DNA of 64,000 nucleotides from Ichthyophis bannanicus (Eukaryota > Chordata > Amphibia > Gymnophiona > Ichthyophiidae). The stretch is from NCBI GenBank assembly GCA_033557465.1, contig CM066048.1, positions 16,778,305 through 16,842,304 of the forward strand, in the 5' to 3' direction. The notes beneath the pieces are model-generated. The model was given only the letters and a program-made list of their open reading frames with translations, searched no databases and was not told the DNA's origin. Of the stretch, positions 11,831-22,786 are shown one piece after another; position 1 is the first letter of the stretch; each line of letters begins with the position of its first letter. Made by a program: the position numbers and the translations under genes.

Positions 11831-12335
11831 GAATGTCAATACCTGGGGTCTGTAGAGTGGCATTATTAATTTGGAGTCCGGGGAGAGTACCGGTTGCATG
11901 GCAATGGCGTTTGAGTCTGGTGAGTAGTTGCAGAACTGCTGTTTGTATTCATGCTGTGGGTGGCCTTTAGTTTCTTTTCCCCTGGACAGACGGGTGGGGG
12001 TTCACCAGGGAACAGTCCACAGGTAAGATTAAGTTTTCTACTTTGGTGGGGAGGAGAGCCCCCTGGAAGTTTTGGAGGGGTCCAAGTATAGATAGACTTT
12101 GTTCATACAGTTTGACTGCTTATTTGTTGCTTCTGTGAGTCTGCATTGTCAATAGGTTAGTGGGGGCTGGTAGGGGAAACCAGCTGCCTAAGTACAGTGA
12201 TGTCCTCAAGAAAATGACATGCTCAGTCTCCAAGCTGCTGGTGGAGGTTGACTAGCCAGAGGGGCAAGACTGAAATGGAGTTCCTCAAGGAAAGCCAATT
12301 AGCAGGTAAGGTCTAATTTTACTTTTCATTACCAT

Positions 12336-12579
12336 ATTTCCTGGCCAAAGAAACCTGCATGTAAATATATACTTCCAACATGTTACAGGCCCGTTGCTGC
12401 ACCTCTGAGTATCTGAAATGACAGGCCAGGACACACCAGTCTCATAATATAGTCACCCCTCCTCTCCTCTAAACTATCCCGACTCGGGTGTCCAATACCT
12501 GGTTCTACAGACTTGCACTTCAGGGATGTCCACCTTTGTGAAATGGCCTACACCCATGCACATACATAACCTTGTTATC
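12336..12579. other. No recognisable feature
   Basis: Sequence between the right end of DIRS element A and the next MITE. No frame, repeat or motif could be assigned. Confidence 0.5.
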
Positions 12580-12939
12580 CAGGGCAGGCCCAAGGCTTTC
12601 TGCTACCCCAGGCAGAAGCCTCAGATAGGCTGCGTCCTCCCCTCCCCCCCGACAAGCTGCACTGCTGCTCCCCCTGCATTGCATTGTTGTCCCCCGCTGC
12701 AGCCGATTCTGTTGGCGGAGTTGAGGGACAGCACAGCTCAGCAGCCCGTGGCAGGCCATCTGCATCGGCACGCATGGCCTGCTGCTTCAGATCCCCCTTC
12801 GACACAACTTCCTGTCAGAGGTGGGTCAGACACAATAGACCATATGTGCCGAAAGACATGTCCCACAGCGGGCGCTGTTCTGTTTCAAACACAGAAGTCT
12901 GCTGCCCTAGGCGGCTACCTAGTGCATGGGCTAGTCCTG
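12580..12939. repeat. hAT-like MITE
   Basis: Non-autonomous DNA element with terminal inverted repeats CAGGGCAGGCCCAAGGC at the left and its imperfect inverse GGGCTAGTCCTG at the right. It is bordered by 8-bp direct repeats TTGTTATC (12572-12579) and TTGCTATG (12940-12947), six of eight identical. Eight-bp duplications and CAGGG ends are typical of hAT elements. Internal sequence is C-rich and non-coding. Confidence 0.65.
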
Positions 12940-13089
12940 TTGCTATGTGAGCGGAGCCCATCTCAAGAACCAGTTACTGGGACATTCATTTTTCAGGGTA
13001 GGGATGGAGCAATTTCAGAAGGTAATGTTGTTACTCCCCCCCCCCCCCACCCTCCTCCTGGATTTTTGGATTTTCTACTCTGGATGTCC

Positions 13090-13735
13090 CAGATTCTTCC
13101 TAGACAGTGCCATACCTAGCCCTGTGCGAGCAGTGTAGCCGCACAGGACGCAAATATTAGGGGCACATTTCAGATTGCTGGTCTTGGATCCTCCCTATGC
13201 TGCCGCCGCCAACACTTTTTATTTTCTCAGTGATGGTGGCGGCATTGGGAACAGTGGAGTCCGCAGACCTGACTTCAAATTAAAAAAAAACAAAACATAA
13301 CGGATCTTTCTGATTTCACGCTTATAGGCAGGTCTAGTCCCTCCCTCCCTTCTCTGCTGTAGGTTGCGTCAGAGGAGGGAGGGGCCAGACCAGCCATTCA
13401 AACATGGGTCTTTGTAAATCTGAGCTTGAATGGCTGGACTGATCCCTCCCTCCTCCAACACGACCTACATCAGAGAAGGGAGGGAGGGACCAGACCTGCT
13501 TACAAGCATAGATTGGAAAGACCCGTGTGGGTTTTTTTAAAATTTGAAGTCAAGTCTGCTTCACTGCTACCACCACTGCCTCTGAAAAAAAAGTGGTAGC
13601 AGCAGGGCAAGGGCAGGCAGCCAACTGGACATGGAGGTATGGGTAAGACTTAGAGGGCGAGAGGGGTCGTGTCAGATGTGCAAGTAGCACTGGGAGCCAT
13701 TATGACTTGGTACGACCCTATTCCTAGATGTCCCT
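13090..13735. repeat. Long palindrome / foldback element
   Basis: The inner arms 13316-13407 and 13420-13510 are near-perfect inverse copies (GTCCCTCCCTCCCTTCTCTG versus its complement). The pairing continues outward through TTTCAGAGGCAGTGGTGGTAGC-like and GACTTCAAATT blocks to about 13190 and 13640, and more weakly to about 13090/13735. The spacer is only about 15-20 bp. This makes a hairpin of some 600 bp. The outer left edge AGTGCCATACCTAG resembles the ends of DNA transposons. No coding capacity. Confidence 0.75.
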
Positions 13736-14404
13736 TCTAAAATGCCATTTCACATCTCTCATCTATGGCCTTATTCTCTCTGAGTTCCCCTTTAGCCCTT
13801 GATCAACTGACTCCTCCAGCTTCGTGCTCCATATGTACCTGAAAAAGTTGTTATTGCGAGTTTTTCTCTCTACAGCAACCTTCTTTTCAAATTCTCTTTG
13901 CCTTCCTTATTGGTGCCTTGCATTTAACTTGCCTGTACTTATGTTGTTTCCTGTTTTCTTCATGTAGTTCCTTTCCATTTTATGAAAGATTTTTTTTTGT
14001 CTCTACTAGCCTCTTTCACCTCATCTTTTAACCATGCTGACTGTCATTTGGCCTTCCTTCTGCTTTTCTAAATGTGTGGGATACATTTGCTTGGGGTTTT
14101 CAAGATTGTATTTTTTACTAACACCCACATCTAATGTAAATTCTTGACCTTTCCAGTTGCTTTTTTAAGTTTTTGTTTTTTTCTAACCATTTTCCTCATT
14201 ATTTTATAATCACTATTTTGAAAATTTAATCTGACATTTCGTTGACTTAATAACTGGAGTGAATATGCAAAGTGTAATCATATTATGTTCACTAGTGCTG
14301 ATTGGGTCCCCAGCATGGTCAGCTCTTGTACCAAATCCTTTGTGGAATACAGGATTGAGTCCAAAATAGCTCATTCTCTAGTCTGTTCCAGAACCAGCTA
14401 CTCC

Positions 14405-15385
14405 ATGAAGCAGTCTGGGAACTTTACCTCCTGATGTAAAGATCTGCAAAAGCTGGAAGAATGGTCTAAAGCTTGGCAGTTAAGATGTAATGTAAAGAAG
14501 TGCAGTGTCATGCACGTGGGCTGCATAAATGCAAGGGAATTGTGTGAGATAGGGAGCAATAGGTTGGTGTGCACGGACCAGGAGAAGGACCTCAGAGTGA
14601 TTGTTTCTGAGGATCTCAAAGTGGCAAAACAGTGTGACAAGGTGGTAGCCAAAGCCAGAAGGATGCTGTGTTGCCTACAGAGAGGAGTTACCAGCAGAAA
14701 GGAAGAGGTACTATTGCTACTGTACAAGTCACTGGTGAGGCCTCACTTGGAATACTGTGTTCAGTTTTGGAGACCGTATCTCACAAAGGATATAAAAAGG
14801 CTGGAAGCGGTTCAGAAGAAGGCAACCAAAATGATTTGGAGTCTGCGTCAGAAGACGTATCAGAAGAGACTTGAAGACCTAATTATGTACACTCTGGAGG
14901 AGAGGAGGGAAAGGGGAGATATGATTCAGACCTTTAAATACTTAAAGAGTAATAATGAACAAACAAACCTCTTCCAAAGATGGGGAAGCTGTAAAACTAG
15001 AGGGCATAACATGAAGCTGCAAGGGGGTAAACTGAAAGGCAATGTCAGGAAATACTTTTTCACTGAATGGGTGGTGGATGATTGGAATGCCCTCCCGATG
15101 GATGTGGTGGGGGCAAATACAGTGACAGAATTCAAAATGGCATGGGACAGACACAATGGATCCCTTTATCGAAACAGGATAAAATCAAAATAAACTTAAC
15201 TGTCTCTGATATCTCAACAAGTAGAGGTGACCTGCACGGAGCGGTGGGTACACCCCTAAACAAAGGCATGGGGAAGGGTCACCTGCATAGAATGGTGGGT
15301 GCACTTACTCTTGCCACCTTGCTGGGCAGACTAGATGGACCATGCTGTTCTTTATCTTCCGTCATATACTATGTTACTATGATGT
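14405..15385 (+). mobile_element. CR1-clade LINE, family 2, 5'-truncated
   Basis: Insert carrying the C-terminal third of ORF2 and a complete family-2 3' UTR, ending TACTATGTTACTATGATG. It lies head-on inside a minus-strand CR1. Sequence is close to the copies at 2.9-3.6 kb and 53.0-53.9 kb, indicating one fairly young family. Confidence 0.87.
14510..15193 (+). CDS. CR1 ORF2 C-terminal fragment, open frame
   Basis: A 227-codon uninterrupted frame covering the region after the RT palm. It runs LVCTDQEKDLRVIVSEDLKV, then ARRMLCCLQRGVTSRKEE, RPHLEYCVQFWRPYL and, at the end, FFTEWVVDDWNALPMDVV. It ends naturally before the 3' UTR. It lacks endonuclease and catalytic RT residues because of 5' truncation, so no enzyme is expected. 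The intact frame suggests recent insertion relative to its host element. Confidence 0.8.
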   Translation: MHVGCINARELCEIGSNRLVCTDQEKDLRVIVSEDLKVAKQCDKVVAKARRMLCCLQRGVTSRKEEVLLLLYKSLVRPHLEYCVQFWRPYLTKDIKRLEAVQKKATKMIWSLRQKTYQKRLEDLIMYTLEERRERGDMIQTFKYLKSNNEQTNLFQRWGSCKTRGHNMKLQGGKLKGNVRKYFFTEWVVDDWNALPMDVVGANTVTEFKMAWDRHNGSLYRNRIKSK

Positions 15386-15399
15386 GTTGTTTATTCAAT

Positions 15400-15622
15400 C
15401 AATATTGGGGTAATTGAAATTGCCCATTATTACTGTGTTGCTAATTTCTTCCGTCATTTCTGATAACATTTCATCATCTGTCTGCCCATTTTATTTAGGT
15501 GGACAGTGGTAAACCACTTCCACTATTTTCTTCCCCTTCATACATGGAATTTTGATCCATAAGGATTCAGTGGCGCGTTTTGTTTCTTGCAGAACTTTTA
15601 TCCTGTTTGACTTAAAACATAT
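15400..15622 (-). pseudogene. CR1 AP-endonuclease domain fragment
   Basis: Minus-strand reading gives ESLWIKIPCMKGKKIVEVV, a stop-containing stretch, then EISNTVIMGNFNYPNIDW. The last block is the APE-type endonuclease motif (usually GDFNYPDIDW), in which Asp-Phe-Asn is changed to Asn-Phe-Asn here. The domain nicks target DNA in CR1 elements. It is interrupted just after this motif by the CR1 inserted at 14405-15385. Confidence 0.75.
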
Positions 15623-15640
15623 AGTATACTAAGAGCTAGA

Positions 15641-16079
15641 ACCCTCCCCCCACCCCCCGGTCAAAACAGTTGATAAATCACAATAGAAAGTTAGACCCAC
15701 TAAAAGAGCAATGTGCAAAACAAATGTGTTAAAACTTTAAACGTCGGACCGTTTTTGTTAAGAGAGAGAAACAACTATCAAGAGACAAACTTTCCTTTTA
15801 ATCTTTTTTGTTATACAGTGAAAATTTAAAATTGATCTACTTAACTTCAGTTGAAAGAAAATATGAAAGCCGAAGCTGCTTTACAGTTACCAACAAAGGT
15901 GTAAGCCGCCAGTTTTTCTTTTTCAGCGGAGAAGGCGTGAACCGCCAGAAGCTTTTCTTTTTTGTGGGATACAGCAATACGCAGAGCCACCCCTCTTCGA
16001 ATTTGATCCATCCTATCATTGTGATATAATTTGTACCCTGGTATCACTGTGTCCCATTGTTATCCTCCATACTAGTATT
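15641..16079. other. Unassigned; internally repetitive
   Basis: Contains a pair of similar segments near 15900 and 15940 (GTAAGCCGCCAGTTTTTCTT and GTGAACCGCCAGAAGCTTTT) about 40 bp apart, and a C-run near 15650. No family recognised. Confidence 0.4.
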
Positions 16080-17465
16080 ACTACTACCACTGATCATCTG
16101 TATAGCGCTACAAGGCATATACAGCGCTGTACAGAGACATGTAAAAGACGGTCCCTGCTCATCAGAACTTACAGTCTAGTTAAGACAGACAACACAACAG
16201 CTGGGGACTGGGATATGTCTAGGGTAATGGTAAGGAGACACATAGTTGGAGAGCAGGAGACTATGTGGATCAGAATCCAAAAGCGGCTTCAAAGGTGAGT
16301 TTTTAGCCTGGATTTGGAAAGGGCCAGAGATGAAACCTGACGTACCGACTCAGGTAGTTTGTTTCAGACATAAGGAGAAGCAAGGTGGAAAGATCGAAGT
16401 CTGGAGTTGGTAGTAGAAGAGAAGGGTACAGATAGAAGGGATCCGCCAGAATAGCAGAGAAGGGAGAGATAAGAGAGGAAAGGAAGTGAGGAGCAGCAGA
16501 ATGAGTAGGAAAAGTTTGAACTGGAAGCATCTTCCACCAGGTCTCCGAGAAATCTAATCTATGTATCTCTTCATTTAGTGCTACATATTCTAATTCTCCC
16601 ATCTTATTTTTTAGGCTTCTAGCATTTGTATAGAGACATGTTAAGGTATATTTGCTTGAGTTTACAATCTTCATAGCTTTTGGAAGGGGTAATTTACAAT
16701 CTTTCAACTCTTTCTGTTTCTGTTTGTTTATATTTGATATACCACATCTATAATCAGATAGTAGGGCGGTGTACAATGTAATACTAGAAAATAAGAAAGT
16801 ATGAAAAGAACACCAATATCTGGATAGGAAAGTGACACGGTCACATGACAACATAAACAGTTAGAGGGAGACAGGAGAAGGGAGCCAGGACTCCAGGAAG
16901 GAAAGGTTAAAGGCCGTTTGGAAAAGGTGGGTCTTTAGGAGGGATTTGAATTAGACATAGGAAGGCTCCAGATGCAAAGTCACAGTCAGGGAGTTCCAGA
17001 GGGCAGGATCAAGAAAGTAGAGGGCTGAGATGTGGGTCGATTCTAGATGGACAGCAGAGGGAGGGGGAAAGTAGAGGTGATGGATATTCTGAAGAACACG
17101 GGGAGAGCCTTGAATTGTAGATGATTCAAGATGTACCTGGGGGTATTGGTACAGAGAGCCCTGTGAGTAAGAGTAAGGAGCTTGTACTGAGGGTGGAAAC
17201 ATAGGGGAAGCCAATGAAGTCAGATGAGAAGTGGAGTGATGTGGTTGAATCATGAAGGTTGGGCAATAATACGTGCAGCTGTGTTTTGAATCAATTGTAA
17301 CTGTTGAATTTGATACTGAGGAAGACCAAGAAGAACTGTGTCGCAATACTCACAAATAATCACAAATTGTTTGTCTTTGTTGTTCCATGTAAACCGCCTC
17401 GGCATAAAGGCGGTATAAAAAACAGACAGACAGACAGATAGATATTCAAGTCTACACAGAACCAA
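16080..17465 (-). mobile_element. L2-clade LINE 3' ends (at least two, adjoining)
   Basis: Read on the minus strand, 17345-17260 gives LLGLPQYQIQQLQLIQNTAA, the C-terminal motif of L2-clade ORF2. It is followed in shifted frames by recognisable remnants down to about 16900. A GCGGTGTACAATGTAATACT tail lies near 16770. A separate LINE 3' end occupies 16570-16080, with the TAGCGCTACAAGGCATATAC / CAGCGCTGTACAGAGACATG segment at its end. Plus-strand sequence at 17388-17420 carries a GTAAACCGCCTC..AAGGCGGTATAAAA hairpin tail and a GACA/GATA microsatellite, a third LINE/SINE tail. Confidence 0.65.
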
Positions 17466-17589
17466 GGCAAAGAGTAGGGAAATGAGATGAAGGTGACAAA
17501 AAAGGCCTTATTTAAATGGATCTGAGCTATTATAGCATGTATTACAGCCTCTCTATTGGGATGCTCTAACTTCCCTTTTATTAGTGGTG

Positions 17590-18290
17590 TAAATTCTGCC
17601 CAAGCAGCCCCTGCAATGTGGAGGGGGGGGAGGCCTAGGCAGAAAGGGGGCCCACACAGCGGTGGCGGCAGCAGCATGGCAAACTTACTTTATTACGTTT
17701 GCTGCACTCTTAAGTTAATGCGGGCCCGGTGGCTGTTCTTTGCCAGGCAGAACATAAGATATGCCATACTGGGTCAGACCAAGGTCCATCAAGCTCAGTA
17801 TCCTGTTTCCAACAATGGCCAATCTAGGTCATACGTACCTAGCAGTTTCCCCAAAAGACCCAGGTTCCACAGTGCTTGTACTGGGTCAAACATTGATATC
17901 CTGGGTCCCTTCTTAATAATGGTCTATGGACCTTTCCTCCAGGAACTTGTCCAAACCTTTTTTAAACCCAGCTACACTAACAGCCTTTACTACATCCTCC
18001 GGTAACAAATTCCAGAGTTTGATTACACGTTGAGTGAAAAAATATTTTCTTTTATTAGTCTTAAATAGTTTACCCTATAGCTTCATTGCATGTCCCCTAG
18101 TCTTTCTATATTCTGATAATGTAAGTTTCACAATAACGGCCACATCGTCAGACTTCAGTACAGTGTGGAACAACCACCGGGCCTGTGGGAAGATAGAAGA
18201 GCGGAGCAGCGTGGCAAACATGATAACAGTAAGTTTGACGTCACTGCCGCATGGGGGCTGCATGATGGTGGTGCTGCCACTGTGACAGTG
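17590..18290. repeat. Foldback element interrupted by CR1
   Basis: Left arm about 17635-17745 and right arm about 18150-18275 pair in inverse orientation. CAAACTTACTTTATTACGTT in the left arm matches the inverse of AACATGATAACAGTAAGTTT in the right. GGGCCCGGTGGCTGTTC matches the inverse of GAACAACCACCGGGCC. A CR1 tail sits between (17747-18125). Before that insertion the two arms were almost adjacent. No coding content. Confidence 0.65.
17747..18125 (-). mobile_element. CR1 family 1, 3' end only
   Basis: Minus-strand copy of the family seen at 1-2113. The 3' tail AACATAAGATATGCC lies at 17749. The UTR and last codons of ORF2 ([24 protein letters not shown], near 18010-18060 inverted) run to about 18122. 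Severe 5' truncation is usual for LINEs. Confidence 0.85.
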
Positions 18291-18663
18291 GGGGGCCATT
18301 CATTGTAACATGCGGCACTGCATGTTATGATGGTATCTTCCAAAGATGCCTTATTCCAAACCGTGCACTCCTGAATGCTTGACATTCACCAAGATTCTAG
18401 TTTACAAACCACTCCATCTTATTTTCTGTACCACCCTGGTTAAAGTGAAGCCCATCGTTGTGGAATAGGCTGCCACTATTAGACGAATGTCTGCTAGGGC
18501 CAGATTAATCCTTTGGTGAGTCCTAGGCAAATGAGTGTATTGGAACTCACCTATTGACTCCTTTTTTCCAACTGGAAGACAATACACAGCAGCAGGGGAT
18601 CATAGGTGGCTTTCTACCCCCTATCCCTTCTTTCTGCCAGCAGATGACTTAGCACAAAAAGTG
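18291..18663. other. No clear feature
   Basis: Short segment between the foldback and DIRS element F. Nothing assignable beyond possible LINE debris near 18400-18480. Confidence 0.4.
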
Positions 18664-19189
18664 ACATTTTACTTACCATTTAATGTCCTTTCATTGAGTC
18701 CTGCTAGACCAGTCCAGATGTGTTCTTCTACCAGCAGATTGGAGGAGACAGAAAAGCACAGATTTCAATGACATCATCCCTATGCCTCTATCTGCCTTCG
18801 CCACCAGAGGTCTCTTCAATATTTGCTCCAAAGCATATGGGAGAAACATAGCAAGCCTCAGACCACCTCAATTGTGGGCAGCAATGAGTAATTAACAATA
18901 AAGAATGATGTACAGGGAAGCATAAACAGAAGGCTGTCATAGAAGATGAACCTGCAGAGCCAAGTATAAAAATAATAGTGGACCCAAGGGTACTGCAGTA
19001 GAAGAGCAGAGCAAATACAGTTTCAGGGGCAGGCCCTGGATTGATCTAGCAGGACTCAAGCAAAAGACATTAACTGGTAAGTAAAACTGTCTCCTTCCAT
19101 ATCATCCTGCTAGACCAGTCCAGACATGTGGGACACCAAAACTATGATTCCATTGGGTGAAAAGAAGACATATCAGCTCACAAAACCCT

Positions 19190-20190
19190 TGAGCTAAAGG
19201 CAGTGTCTGCCCAAGCATGGAAATCCAAGCGGTAATGCTTGACAAAAGTGAAAAGTGATGCACATGCTGCTGCCTGACAAATGTCTGCAGAGGTTACCGA
19301 GCTCTGCTCCACCCACAAGGACATTTATGCTCGAGTAGAATGGGCGTGTAACCCTCCAGAATCAGCCAGTTCCGTAACAGATATGCTGAGGCAATGGCTT
19401 CCCTAATCCAGTGCCCTAAGTCAACTTAGCTACCGTGTCATGTGGGCCAGCAAATAGCACAAAAAGATGGACAGAATTACAAAAAGAATTTGTAACCTCC
19501 ATGTACCGGAGAAGCACCCTCCAGACATCCACAAGGCGAAGATCCTTATCCTTCCCCTGACTTCTCCTTAGAGAAGGAGGGCAGGCAGACCACCTAGTTC
19601 ACATGAAAGGGAGAAACCACCATAGGCAAGAAGGAAGGCACAGGCTGAATGTAAACGGCCTCCTTTGAAAAAGACAGCTAAGGATCTCTGTAAGAGAGAG
19701 CCTGCAGCTCGGAAATCTGCCTTGTGGAACAACACAACCAAGAAAACGTCTTGAGCGTCACATCTTTCAAAGAAGTGCGCTTCAACGGCTCAAGGGACAC
19801 TGACATCAGGGTCCTGAACACCAGACACAGATCCCTGGAAGGAACTACAGACTGGAGAGGAGGACGCAGATGCCAACCCCCCCCCCCCCCCCGAGAAAGC
19901 GCAAGATATTTGGGTGCAAGGCTAAAGACTTACTAGCCACTGGACCTCAGAAACGGGCCAAAGCTGCCACCTGAACTTTCCAACAGAGATGGCACCTTAA
20001 CTGCATCAGGAGCCAACTGCTGAATGCCGCTGCATCTCTCAAAGAGGCACCAGACCTGCATGTATGCTAGCTTGGTAGACCAACTCCAAGCTCTGAGCAG
20101 AATGGAGACCACCGCTGGAGAATAGCCCTTACGTGCTATCAGTCTCCTTTCAAGAGCCAAGTCATAAGTGAGAAGAGAACAGTGTCCTTC
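19190..20190 (-). pseudogene. DIRS tyrosine recombinase, element F
   Basis: Core-binding part on the minus strand: YDLALERRLIARKGYSPAVV, SILLRAWSWSTKLAYMQVW (20190-20050). Catalytic portion: WIREAIASAYL near 19400, HSTR box at 19331-19342 with an adjacent stop, ICQAAACASLFTFVKHYRLD near 19270-19225 with the tyrosine codon at 19232-19234. HxxR and Tyr are both recognisable, but stops and shifts separate them. Confidence 0.8.
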
Positions 20191-20299
20191 AGGACTATCG
20201 GTCCTTGTTGCAATAGGCCCCGAGAGGGAGGCAACTGAAGAGGAGGCACCTACAGGAGCAGTATCAGGTCTCTGAATCATGCTCTCCTCAGCCAATTTG

Positions 20300-21640
20300 G
20301 TGCTACCAGGATACTCCTGCCCAGGTGATGTTCTCTGCCCAGGCAAAGAAGAGCGCCATCTCCAGAGCTACCCCAGCATACCTCATACTTCCTTGCCGAT
20401 TGACATAACCCACCACTGTGGCGTTGTCTGAAAACACTTGAACCGCCCAGCTCTTGATCAAGGGATGGAAACGCAGAAGAGCCAACCTGATGGCCCTCTC
20501 CATGAGGTGGTTGATGGACCACACTGCTTCCCTGTGGTTGCAATGTCCCTGGGCTGTACGGTCATGGCAATGGACTTCCCAGCCTGAGCAACTGACATCT
20601 GTCATCAGCAGGATCCAGGAGAAATCATTCAGCAGTATGCCCTTCCTCAGCTGACAGGGCTGCTGCCACCACCACCACAGCTGGCTTTCATCATCAACGG
20701 GAGTGGGAGCCTATGCTCAAACTCCTAGAACTTGGGGAATACCAAGTCAGCCAGGTCCATTGAAGCGGTCACATATGAGCATGTGTCCACAGCGCCATCA
20801 TCAAACCAAGGAGCTGAAGATAATCCCAGATTCTGAGAGTCTGCTCCAGGCAATCAAACAGTCTTTTGACTTTCTCTTCTGGCAGGAAACCTCTGCCACT
20901 CATGTGTCAAAACATGCTCCCAGAAACTCCAGGGACTGGGAAGATAACAACTGGCTCTTTCCCCAACTGATCACCCAGCCAAGGCTTTCCAAAAGGACAC
21001 TATTCAGGACGCTGCCCGAGATGCTTCTGAAAACGAATGGGCCTGGATGAGCCAGTTGTCCAGCTGTGGATAGACACAGATCCCTCAGTGTTGCAGCCAC
21101 CACCGCTATGACTTCGGAGAACATGCTTGGGGCAGTAGATAGTTTGCCGCCCTCCATTTCAAGCTGATAGTGAGAGCCAAGCATGGCAAAACGCAGATAC
21201 TTTGCTGATCCACTTGGATCAGAATATGAAAATACACCTTGGCCAGATCCAGAGAAGCCAAGAACTCCCCTTGACACTGCTTGAATCGCTAAGCACAAGG
21301 TTTCCATCAGAAAGTGCAGGACATGCAAGTGCTCTTTGACTCTTTGAGATCCAGATTAGGCCAAAAAAAAAATGTCCTTTTTGGACACCATGAAATTTAG
21401 GATGTATCTGTCCTTGCCTTACTCATCGGGGGAATGGGCACCACCACCTTTGAGTGCAGCAACTTTTCCAATGTTGTCCGCACAGCAGCACTTTGATCAC
21501 AGACCCACAAGGGGAGATGACAAAAGCATCCGAAATTGGTTCTTTGCGTGCCAAGACATAGTCGAACTGAATGGTGTCTAGCACTCAGCGATCCTTGGTA
21601 ACCCTGGCCATTCCTGGAAGAAAAGGGGAAGCCTGCCTCC
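20300..21640 (-). pseudogene. DIRS reverse transcriptase-RNase H, element F
   Basis: RT traces on the minus strand: VVAATLRDLCLS near 21090, just before the expected YLDD site, which is degraded. SLGWVISWGKSQL and LEFLGACFDT follow around 20980-20900. RNase H is better kept: WEVHCHDRTAQG, EAVWSINHLMERAI and VQVFSDNATVVGYVNRQGS (20605-20303), retaining the SDN aspartate. Frames change several times. No active enzyme expected. Confidence 0.78.
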
Positions 21641-21674
21641 AACTGCAGGAATCAGGGAATAGGCCCCCAAACCT

Positions 21675-22487
21675 TTATTGCACAGCCCGGGAGGGTCCTC
21701 CTCTGGAGGGGACAGAGTCTGTGGGCCCACATGCTCCACAAAAGAACTGAGAACAAGCCCAGAAGCAGAGGGGTTGGTAATGATGAATGTGTTGAGACTC
21801 CCGGTAATCTATGTAGCATTGCGTATGTCTTGTAGCGCTATACAAATGCTCAGTAGTAATAGTAGACCTGCACACCTTCGATGGATGGGCAGAGGATGAT
21901 GAGAAAGGGGTACCAGCTTGCTTCATAGGCACTCTGGCCCTGTCGTCCGGAAGGCAGTAAGATTTCATCTCCCCTAGATCCTTCACCAGCTTTTCTAAAT
22001 CGGCTCCAAAAAGAAGCTTCCTCTTAAAAGCCAGTTGGGCCAATTGGGCTTTGGAAGATGAGTCCTCTATCCAGTGCTGGAGCGAAATCCAATGCCATGC
22101 CACTGTTGTTAGGTCACTATCCCTGGCTGCCAAACATACCAGGTCATACATGGCATCAGAAAGTAGCTGACTCTAAAAGAGGGGCAGTATCATCCACGTC
22201 ACAGCCTTGTATCGAGCCATATGAATCAAAGTCATAGTGAAAATCTTGGAAAGCTCCCAGCTATTCCTCATCTCCAAGGAGTGGCCCTCGCCAGGGATGC
22301 TTAACCAAAGGCAATTGAACAGGGCTTCCACACTCAGCCTGGTCCTTCTGCCATGGAAATTCAGACCCTGTGGCCCCATGGGCGCAATATCCCTGGCGGA
22401 ATGATCAGGTCTGCTGCACAAAATAAAAGAATTCCAGTGAGGACAAGCTGGAGTCTGGAAGCTCTCCTCTCGGAAATGACCCCCCAT
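21675..22487 (-). pseudogene. DIRS Gag-like protein, element F
   Basis: Two minus-strand frames (22487-22173 and 22151-21675) together form a structural-protein-like region with many Leu/Trp. It ends QLAQLAFKRKLLFGADLEKLV, a pattern shared with the Gag ends of elements A and B. A stop near 22172 and a LINE-tail insertion after codon ~85 of the second frame break it. The role in packaging is inferred from position upstream of RT. Confidence 0.6.
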
Positions 22488-22497
22488 GACTGAAATG

Positions 22498-22746
22498 GTA
22501 TTTATTTATTTATTTATTTAACATTTCTTATATACCACCTTTCATGATATCAAGGTGGTTTACATTGAACAAACTGAAATTACATTGTATTATAACTTGG
22601 AGATAATTATTTTACAGGGAACATGGTCAATGGAGGGTTAAGTGGCTTGCCCAAGACCACAAGGAGCACCTGTGGGACTAGAATCCTCTAGTGGGATTTG
22701 AACCTCTGACGTACCTTGCCCCCAACCACTCAGCCACTCCTCCCTC
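22498..22746 (-). repeat. tRNA-derived SINE, near full length
   Basis: Read on the minus strand from 22746, the head has a Pol III A box TGGCTGAGTGG and B box GGTTCAAATCC, then a unique middle. It ends in a LINE-like tail, GTAAACCACCTTGATATCAT, GTGGTATATAAG and a run of AAAT. Split A/B boxes with tRNA spacing and a LINE tail define a tRNA SINE. It borders the truncated left side of DIRS element F. Confidence 0.85.
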
Positions 22747-22786
22747 ACGCCTAAAGAACTGAAAGAAATATTGATAAACCGGGAGA

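Larger units (their letters stand above)
5740..12335 (+). mobile_element. DIRS-type retrotransposon, element A
   Basis: Tyrosine-recombinase retrotransposon in the order leader (about 5890-7000), Gag-like (7015-7933), RT-RNase H (8180-9651), recombinase (about 9970-11830). The right terminal sequence at 12120-12335 resembles that of element B (52000-52178): both have TCTGCxTTGTCAxTAGGT, a CAGTGATGTC core and a CCTCAAGGAA near the edge. A related terminal fragment at about 5755-5890 lies in direct rather than inverted orientation, so the left limit is uncertain. An ~0.8 kb foldback interrupts the recombinase. Many stops mark it as dead. Confidence 0.82.
13820..15640 (-). mobile_element. CR1-clade LINE, 5' portion, interrupted by another CR1
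   Basis: Read from 15640 downward, this is the endonuclease half of a CR1-type ORF2, continued at 14405-13820 by the linker before RT. The middle (14405-15385) is a plus-strand CR1 inserted into it. The linker portion (AGGTAAAGTTCCCAGACTGC-type sequence near 14400 inverted, then VQASYMQGTNKEGKEN-like codons) matches the broken linker at 60-230. It has many stops and no RT segment here. Confidence 0.75.
18664..22497 (-). mobile_element. DIRS-type retrotransposon, element F (5' end lost)
   Basis: Minus-strand order: Gag-like (22487-21675), RT (21640-20900), RNase H (20640-20300), recombinase (about 20190-19190), internal complementary region (about 19030-19140), right terminus (about 18860-18664). 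The internal region holds the inverse of a left edge (TATCATCCTGCTAGACCAGT on the plus strand at 19099) and of the right edge (GACATTAACTGGTAAGTAAA at 19069 versus TTTACTTACCATTTAATGTC at 18668), the DIRS hallmark. The left terminus is missing at a SINE boundary. A small LINE tail (TAGCGCTATACAAATGCTCA, 21790-21880) sits in the Gag region. Confidence 0.83.

Noticed and set aside
16951..17346. 131-codon minus-strand frame as a gene
   Set aside because: A shifted frame over an L2 C-terminal region; the true phase shows QLQLIQNTAA in the neighbouring frame.
22680..22746. Functional tRNA gene from A and B boxes
   Set aside because: The head is fused to SINE body and tail, the same head recurs in several copies, and I see no complete cloverleaf with anticodon stem.
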